A stretch of 64,000 nt of DNA from Saccharum officinarum. Lineage: Eukaryota; Streptophyta; Magnoliopsida; Poales; Poaceae. The translations under genes and the position numbers were made by a program. This document shows, one piece after another, positions 57,440 through 64,000 of this stretch. Positions within the stretch are counted from its first letter, which is position 1; each line of letters starts with the position of its first letter. The stretch lies in contig CM036159.1 in the NCBI GenBank assembly GCA_020631735.1, forward strand, positions 23,227,511 through 23,291,510. Reading direction: 5' to 3'. The notes beneath the pieces are model-generated. The model worked only from the letters and a program-made list of their open reading frames with translations, was not told where the DNA came from and made no database searches.

Positions 57440-58259
57440 CTCTCACTCCCAGATTTTTTTAACACTTTTTAAAACTATTTTAAATTTTAGCACCAAATTT
57501 TTTTTATACCTAACACTTTTGGCTGCTCCTCACGCGAGGGGGCGGCATTTCAACTTTGCTGCTCCCCCACGTGGAGGAGCGGCAAGGCCGGTGACGTGGC
57601 ACTGGTGCCACGTGGGCACGGTCTGGTGACGGGGCTGCCGCTCCTCAGATCAAGGAGCAGCAAGGGAAGCGGCAAGCGACGGCTCCTTTTGTTTTGTTCT
57701 CGTGTTAATGCCTCACCATTTGTTGTTCCCCGTCCACCGCCCGCACCCCCCGGCGGACGCGCGCCACCGCCGCCCTCGATGGGCGCCCGAGCCGGACAGC
57801 CCCCCCCCCCCCCGCGCGTTGAGCAGCGCCCCTCGCCCCGCCCCACCAGCGGAGAGCAGCGCCCCCACGGCCGCGCCCTCCACGCGCGCTCGAGCCAGGG
57901 CGCCGAGAGCCACCCCCGTACTTCGGCCCCGATAGCAGCCCCCCGCGCCCGAGCTAAGGTAATCCCGTTTCCCTAATTTTTTTAAATTTTTTATGTATTT
58001 TGATTGTTAGTTAGATTAGTTAGTTTAGTTAGTATTGTTAGTATAAATAGTTAGTTTAGTTGGTATCATTAGTAAAGTTAGCATAGTTAGTATAGATATT
58101 ATAAATAGTTATTTTAGTTAGTATGATTAGTAAAGTTAGTATAGTTAGTGTAGGTATTATAAATAGTTAGAATAGTTAGTGTGTTTAGTTTAGATCAGTG
58201 AAGTTAGTATTGGTGGTATAAGTAGTTACTTTAGTTAGTTTAGTTATAGTATAGTTAGT
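57440..58259. other. likely 5' terminal region of the MULE, with a TAGTTAGT repeat
   Basis: AT-rich sequence (57450-57520) passes into GC-rich DNA with internal inverted motifs ('ccacgtggaggagcggcaag', 'gtgccacgtgggcacggtct') and a C run at 57801-57813. At 58010-58258 'agttagtttagttagtat' repeats many times. It precedes the transposase gene, so it is probably the terminal and leader part of the MULE, but its end is not defined. Confidence 0.4.
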
Positions 58260-61200
58260 TTGTTTGCACGACTTGATGAAGTTTGCTCGAATAGTTTTCA
58301 GATGGATTGTTGTGTCCGAGTTTATTTCAGAGGAATTGTTAGGAAAGAAGATGGTGAGTTTGAGGATATGGAAGAGGAGTTGGAATGGTTTGATGAACCA
58401 CCGAGCTTCAATGGCCTTTGTGTGCGTTTGAACGCAAAGTTTGGCGGTGATTTCACAATCAAGGGGAGATTTGACAGTGGGAAGACTCAGGTAAAATATG
58501 TCCTGATGCCTTTGGGCGACCCTGTTCATTGGTCCTGCTATACTAAGGTCCTCACAGGCTCGAACTCACCCATTGCTGAGGTGGTTGTGGAGAATGGGTA
58601 CAGGTTAGAGGATGGTCATCATGACGATGTTGGAGGTGACGAAGAAGCAGTTCCATTCATATCCAGTCAGTTGTATATAAGGGTGGGTAAAATACCCGAT
58701 ACCCAATTCCTGAACCTGAATTACCCGAACCCAGACCCGAAGTACCCGAACCCGAAATACCCGATCACAATTTCGGATACTGATTGTAAAAACCCGAAAT
58801 TAGTTTGGGTAATTCGGGTAATGTTTCCCGGTACCCGAACTATCCAAATTACCTGAAATATCTCAAATATTTGCTCTTCTATTCCTAATATGAAGACATG
58901 AAGTATTTTAATGCCATATAAATATATTATTTGGTATGAATTAATGTAGATTTATGCTAACTTGATAATTTATTTGTTGGTAATTGATATGAAGACATGA
59001 TGTGATTTATATGACTATTGTTTATTGCTTTAAAATGGTACTTGAATTCTTCCAAAATAGTTGGTTTTGTCAATTTCGAGTATATCGGGTAAAACCCGAA
59101 CCCGAACCCGAATTATCGGGTACCCGAAATTTCAGGTAATACTTTTTCAGGGCAAAAATCGGGTAACAATTTTTAATACCCGAATTTCCAACTACCCGAA
59201 TTACCCGACCCGAATTTTTCGGGTAACCCGAATGCCCACCCTTAGTTGTATATGGATGGTCAGTTGACGCAGGAGCAGTTGCATTCACATCTAGTAGGTT
59301 GTATAAGCAACGACTTCGATGTGAGGGAGTTCGAACATGAAGAGCAGGAGCAGGCGGAAGAGAACTGGTTCGGTCATGACAACGACGACGACGACGATGA
59401 TGATAGAGCTGCCCATGCGACGTCGGTTCATGCTACAACGTCCGATGTTCCACTTTCGGTGCTTCATGCCATGCCGACTTAGGGCAGGCTGGTCCATGAT
59501 TTGCCAGAGGGTGGTGCGTCGTATTTTGATTCGTGGGGTAGGATCAGCAAAGCACAACATTATGTTTCACCGCCCCCTTACACAGAGGCAGAACTCATGC
59601 AACTGAGCCAGGGTGGTATACCTTTATGTGGTGGTCCGAACTACAGGGATGTCAGCATGGTACATATGACAGTTTATGACACAGGTCTGTAGATGTGTGC
59701 AGAATCACTGTATAACCATGAGCATGTAATCCTTCAGAAGGGCATGATATTCAATACAATGTCAGAGATGAAGCTCTTTCTTCAGGATTATGCTGTGTAC
59801 CACCATAGGCCATACTTGGTGACTCATTCCGACAAGAACCTAAGGTACCACATTACCTGCAAAGCAGGTTTTCCATGCCAGTGGAGGCTTACTGCAAGGA
59901 AGAAAGCGAGTGATGGCAAATGGAGGATAAGTAAATTGGTCCAACCCATTTATGCTTGGATAACAAGGGGAAGGAATATCATCCGCAGCTCACTGCACGT
60001 TACCTTGCCCATCGTATATTGGGGCTCATTGACAAGGACAATGACGTCTCGGTGTCTTATTTACAGCAGTCCATATATGAGCTTGTAAAGTATCATGTGA
60101 AGTATGACAAGGCTTGGCGTGCAAAGCAAATTGCACTAGCGATCCGATGGGGTAGTTGGGAGGAGGCGTACAACCGGGTTTTCCGAATATTGTCTGCAAT
60201 GAATTACTACAACCATGGCATGAAATGGTTTGTGGACACCAGTGGGATGTCTTTGCAGAACCTGGTGAGGCATGTGCTACACCGTGTTTTCTGGTCGTTT
60301 GCTCAGACGGAGCATGCTTTCCAGTTCTGTAGGCTAGTGGTACTTGTTGATGGCACTTTCTTGACGGAAAAGTATAGGGGCACTTTGATGATGGCTGCAA
60401 CGGTTGATCCGGAGGACCAGATAGTACCAATGGTTTTTGCTTTGATAGAGAGAGAACAATTCGTCGTGGTCATGGTTTATGCGGCTTCTACATACCCAAG
60501 TGCTTGGGGCATCACGCACTATATGTTTGATCTCGGACCGGCACGTAGGGATTCTCTATGCCGCCGATGAAGATATCGAAGGGTTCTCACCTTTGGTGCA
60601 TAGATGGTGCATGCGCCATTTTACAACTAATTTCTAGCGGCGTCAAAGGAAGAAGGAGGTTAGTGACATGGTTAAGGCTCTATGTTGTGTGCGTACAGAG
60701 TACCAGTTTAAGGAGAAAATGAGAGAACTAGACAAAGTGATGAACCAAGCCACCAAGACATGGTTACAAGACTAGATGGAACAGAAGAAAAAGTGGGCAC
60801 TAGCATACGACGAGGATGGATTCAGGTACGACATTATGACCACCAACTCGTCCGAGTCTTTCAATCGTGTGTTCATCGGAGTTCGCTCATTGCCAGTGTC
60901 TGGGATTGTTGAGTTATCTTTCATGAAGTGCAACGAATATTTTGTGAAGAGGTGGGAGCTCGCGTAGAGGAATACAAGGGAGGCTAGGGTGTGGGGAAAG
61001 GCAACCACACATTTTATTAAGGAGGGAGAGGAATTAGCCAAGCAGTAGATTGGCGAGCCATACGGACCTCACAGGCATATCTACAGTGTACTAGGTTGGG
61101 TGGCACAAGCATGGGCGGGGAGTGTTACGGTGAGAGAAACTACCGTGTCGATTTAGACAAAGTAGAGTGCAGTTGCAACGTCCCTCAGATCATGCATGCC

Positions 61201-61584
61201 CCTTGCTCTCACATGATCATGGCCTATAGGATGTGCGGATATGACTACTTGGCTTTGCCATATATGTCTCCTTTGTACCTCCATTCAAACACCGTTCGGG
61301 TATGGGAGAAGAGCTTCGAGCCTTACCTCGACCCATCATAGTGGCCCTCATATCATGGACCTGACTATGCACCCAATCTGGCCCTACAGAAGTTGGGCAA
61401 GAGCAGAAGGAAGAAGAAGCGTCTCAAGGGGGATATGGATGCTATGAAAGGGTACGACAATGATATGTACAGAGGGGGAGACTTCAACGAGACACATGGT
61501 AGGAATTTGTGCTCGGTTTACAAGCAACCGGGTCACAAGACTAGCAGGCATAGAAGACCTGGACAACAGGTCTGTCTATATTAG
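58260..61584 (+). pseudogene. MULE (MuDR-like) transposase, decayed and split by a hAT element
   Basis: The frame opens near 58260 with an acidic N-terminal region, is cut at 58678 by a hAT insert, and resumes at 59253 with an Asp run. The DNA-binding region contains YHITCKAGFPCQWRL (about 59850). The DDE domain has the first Asp in VLVDGTFL (about 60345) and the second in LISDRHVGIL (about 60531), with NSSESFNRVF later. A SWIM zinc finger (CSCNVPQIMHAPCSHMI, about 61168) and a degenerate CCHC knuckle (CSVYKQPGHKTSRH) close the protein. It would cut and paste Mutator-type elements in the nucleus. Stops at 59480, 59690, 60638, 60772 and 60964 and frameshifts near 59945 and 60455 make it inactive. 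Confidence 0.88.
58678..59244. mobile_element. hAT-like non-autonomous element inside the MULE transposase
   Basis: A 567-bp element starting TAAGGGTGGGTAAAATACCC and ending with the inverse (...GCCCACCCTTA), with a perfect 8-bp target duplication GTTGTATA (58670-58677, 59245-59252). Its ends are built from 'acccgaacccgaa' repeats. The transposase frame is continuous if the insert and one target copy are ignored. Confidence 0.92.
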
Positions 61585-61739
61585 TTTGTTAGGATAACAT
61601 AGTATGCATGTTCTTATTTGTACCGTCAATGCCATTATGTTTTGTTGTAACATATGTTGTTATTCCTGTTGTCTAAATGTATGTTGTAATATTCAGTTAT
61701 TAATACTATTTGCACTAACTCTCTTTTTCTAATCTAAAA

Positions 61740-63107
61740 CTGGATGGAGGAAGCTCATCCTCTGAGGTGTCACCCGCTCTACCCCTCCTTGACTAAGACT
61801 ATGACAAGGACCACCGGGCGGCTCACATGGAGTACGGGCCTATGGACAAGCAGCTGCCCCTTCTGAAGCCGCGCACACATACCCGACAGCTCAAGTGGGA
61901 CGAGCGTTACGCGCCATACATATGACATGCTGGTTTCCTCGAGCTTGTCCACGTGTTCCGAGAAGGTCTTCCGCCCCTGAACCCCGCACTTCTTAGTACA
62001 GTTGTGGACAGGTAACTTATTTTTCCCCTAAGACAGGTGTTGTAAAATGATATTTGAAGTATGTAACCTTTTTTCCCCTAACACAGGTGGAGGCCGGAGA
62101 CCCACACTTTCCACCTTCCTTGCGGCAAGATGACCATGACTCTAGAGGATGTGAAGGCAATACTTTGCCTTCGTATTGGTGGCAGTTGTGTGACTGGCGT
62201 AGTGGACAGCGACAGTTGGAGGCAGAAGGTGTACGAGTTCTGTGGCCACTACCTAGAGGACGAGGAGGAAACTAAGAAGCATAAGTAAACTACTTAATTG
62301 CTTCTCGTTGTTTTCATTGCAGCCTTTGTTTCAAATCGATGGCCTCTAATTGTTTTTGCAAATTTCAGGAAAACTTCCGGTGTCACGTCATAGTGGCTCA
62401 TAGGGCGCTTCGATAACCTCGACACACATGCTGGGCCGGGTACCATGGAGACATACGCTCGGGTGTGGCTATGGCACTTTCTTGGTACATTCTTGTTCCT
62501 CGACGCATCGGGCAACATCGTCAGCTGGATCTTCCTAGACATACTACGTCAGCCTTGGGAGAACATCGCCCTGTTTAGTTAGGGCAACGCGGTCCTAGCG
62601 TGGACGTACAAGCAGTTGTGCATTGCTTGCCATCGCGGATCGGGCTACCCGTCGCTTGGTGGTTGCTCGTACCTGCTGCAGATCTGGATCTGGTACCGGT
62701 GGCCTGTCGGGCAGCCCAGAATGGCTGGTTTGCCCGTAAGTAATTTACAATAAAACTAATTACATTAGCATTGCATACGAAACTTTATTTAAGAAATAAC
62801 TAATTCATTTTAGTGTACAATGCAGGTTTGGGAGCATGAGGATACAATGCCTACAACCTTGTGGGTTTGGAGCGGGGCAGAGCAGGTCACAGGGAATGCA
62901 GAGCGCAAGTACAGGGAGTACACCGACTTGATTGACGTTCTAACACACATGCATGTGGACTTGCGGGCTGAGTACTCTCCACAAGAGCGTAGGCATCCCA
63001 AACTCTCCAAGAAAAGTGTGGTGCTGACGAGTGCGTGGAGCAAGCTGATGACGGGGAGCTCTACCGGTGGACTTGCGGACTGTCTGCTTGGTACGTGCCA
63101 TCTGTAG
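61740..63107 (+). pseudogene. plant mobile domain (PMD, MAIN-like) gene downstream of the MULE transposase
   Basis: Four exons fit GT-AG rules: about 61740-62011, 62087-62288, 62369-62735 and 62826-63107. Exon 1 has HTRQLKWDERYAPYI and HAGFLELVHVFREGLPPLNP. Exon 2 has WRPETHTFHLPCGKMTMTLE followed by DVKAILCLRIGG. Exon 3 has YARVWLWHFLGTFLFLD, NAVLAWTYKQLC, and GGCSYLLQIWIWYRWPVGQP. These are the blocks of the aminotransferase-like plant mobile domain found in MAIN/MAIL1 proteins and in many transposons. Stops at 61924 (TGA), 62391 (TAG) and 62578 (TAG) mean it is not translated in full. It lies on the same strand about 155 bases after the transposase, so it is probably the second gene of one MULE. 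Confidence 0.82.
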
Positions 63108-63872
63108 CAAAATTTTATTACCGTGGTGAGAACAGATTTTTAAGTTGGCATTTTTATCGAAATGAGATAATCAACTTATAAGGGGAGGAACAATGCCATG
63201 AATGAAATGCACAACATGATACATGCACGTTCCGTACGTCCTCACAAACTTAGAAAATTAATAACTACTAACGGAATAAACGGTGGCATACAACGATCTC
63301 TTGTAACATAACTAATACGTACTACTCGAAAGTGTTGTTATGTACCTGCAGAAAGTCACTTCAGCCCAAACCTCACAGTATGAAAATATGCAAGAAAGCA
63401 GTAAACTAAGTTACTCGCTCTACACGCCTCCCCAGATACGAGTATAACGGTAACAACTACCCGAACCATCGTCCTATTGACGGCATCGTCACCGCATGAC
63501 GGAAGTCCCCACCATTTGAATACCCTCATACGAACATGCGCATGGCACGTAAGTATTTCGGTATCACATAAGCACTCCCCTAGATCGGCGGTGTATCCGA
63601 CCATGCTCTCACAACTCTCACTTACCAGGGCGTAGAGGGAATTGATCCATACATTACCACTCAATTGAATGGCACTCATACAATAGCACGCCGTATGAGC
63701 GACGAAATTTCAAATATGATGCAAATCCCCAAGTTAGTACTTAATTAAGCCACCTAGAGTCCTTATTGGGCATAAAGGATATGACCACTGGCACACTCTT
63801 AAATTTAAAAGCTTAGTTGAAAACACAGTTTTGTTTTTAAATACCTAGGTGAACAGTAACATGCTAAACCAT
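63108..63872. other. no gene seen
   Basis: No family signature on either strand. The minus-strand frame at 63356-63679 resembles nothing I know. If the LTR call below is right, this would be the 5' leader of a minus-strand retrotransposon; otherwise it may be the right end of the MULE. Confidence 0.3.
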
Positions 63873-64000
63873 GCTCCGATGCCAGTTGTAACGGATCAAC
63901 GTAATTATACGAGATTAAGTAAGAAAATCTTCCACCAAGGCGGTTAATTTATCAAACTTAAACCCGTATAACCCGAGATTCCGTGAAATCACGAGGGATT
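63873..64000 (-). mobile_element. possible primer site and LTR start of a further retrotransposon
   Basis: On the minus strand TGGCATCGGAGC (63884-63873) is close to the initiator-Met primer site TGGTATCAGAGC. Two bases outside it the plus strand reads TGTAACGGATC (from 63887), a common LTR terminus. The LTR would run past the window end. Confidence 0.35.

Noticed and set aside
57713..57976. Proline/arginine-rich frames around a C run
   Set aside because: Low-complexity GC-rich sequence with a 13-base C run; no conserved domain and no splice or start context.
58185..58529. Minus-strand frame rich in Thr/Asn
   Set aside because: It is the antisense of the TAGTTAGT repeat and of the transposase start.
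63356..63679. 107-codon minus-strand frame near the right end
   Set aside because: No recognisable family and no gag-like motif in spite of the possible minus-strand LTR beyond it.

Overview
This window looks like repeat-rich nuclear DNA from a panicoid grass, probably a sorghum/sugarcane/maize relative. That inference rests on the transposon families (Tourist and Stowaway MITEs, hAT, Tekay-, Reina- and Athila-type Ty3/gypsy elements, a copia element, MULEs), the GC-rich codon use of the host genes, and an intron-containing plant-type elongator tRNA-Met. There is no bacterial-style operon, CRISPR array or origin. One run of exactly 100 N (32422-32521) marks an assembly gap.

Host genes are few. 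(1) A single-finger C2H2 transcription factor with repression (EAR) motifs at both ends lies at 18121-18474 (+). (2) A cluster of three type I metacaspase copies lies on the minus strand: copy 3 (51069-52468) is complete in four exons; copy 1 (34666-42042) is split by a 5.8 kb gypsy element inserted 7 bp inside an intron and carries two 1-bp frameshifts; copy 2 (46068-46668) keeps only exon 1 and the start of exon 2. (3) A decayed U-box/ARM ubiquitin-ligase-like pseudogene (43499-44870, +) sits between the metacaspase copies. (4) A tRNA-Met(CAT) gene with a 12-nt intron lies at 53175-53260 (-).

The rest is mobile DNA, much of it nested, with boundaries that can be read directly. 1-5.9 kb: two degenerate minisatellites (about 41 bp and 71-72 bp periods); the second is split by a 3.2 kb hAT-like element that itself contains a likely solo LTR. 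6.1-17.8 kb: LTR fragments, a Tourist MITE and a Tekay-type chromovirus 3' end. The probable long 3' LTR of the Tekay element is interrupted by a PIF/Harbinger-like element, which is in turn interrupted by a 5266-bp copia element with a perfect 5-bp target duplication. 19.1-20.7 kb: a second solo LTR of the palindrome-rich family. 22.9-24.4 kb: a foldback element whose arms are packed with TTGGCGCCAA. 25-27.7 kb: MITEs, a hAT and a CACTA-like fragment. 27.8-32.4 kb: an Athila-type element that runs into the gap.

53-64 kb: after the tRNA gene come MITEs, two clean hAT elements, and a decayed MULE whose transposase gene is followed on the same strand by a plant-mobile-domain (PMD) gene with recognisable introns. 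One of the hAT elements is inserted in the transposase coding region. The window ends in what may be another LTR element on the minus strand.

The most informative observations are: the very young Reina-type insertion in the metacaspase intron (LTRs differ at 1 of 311 positions); the arrays of an 18-bp palindrome directly upstream of a TATA box in two solo LTRs; the GGCGCC foldback; the MULE-PMD pairing; and the intron presence/absence difference between metacaspase paralogues. I found no convincing wholly new system.
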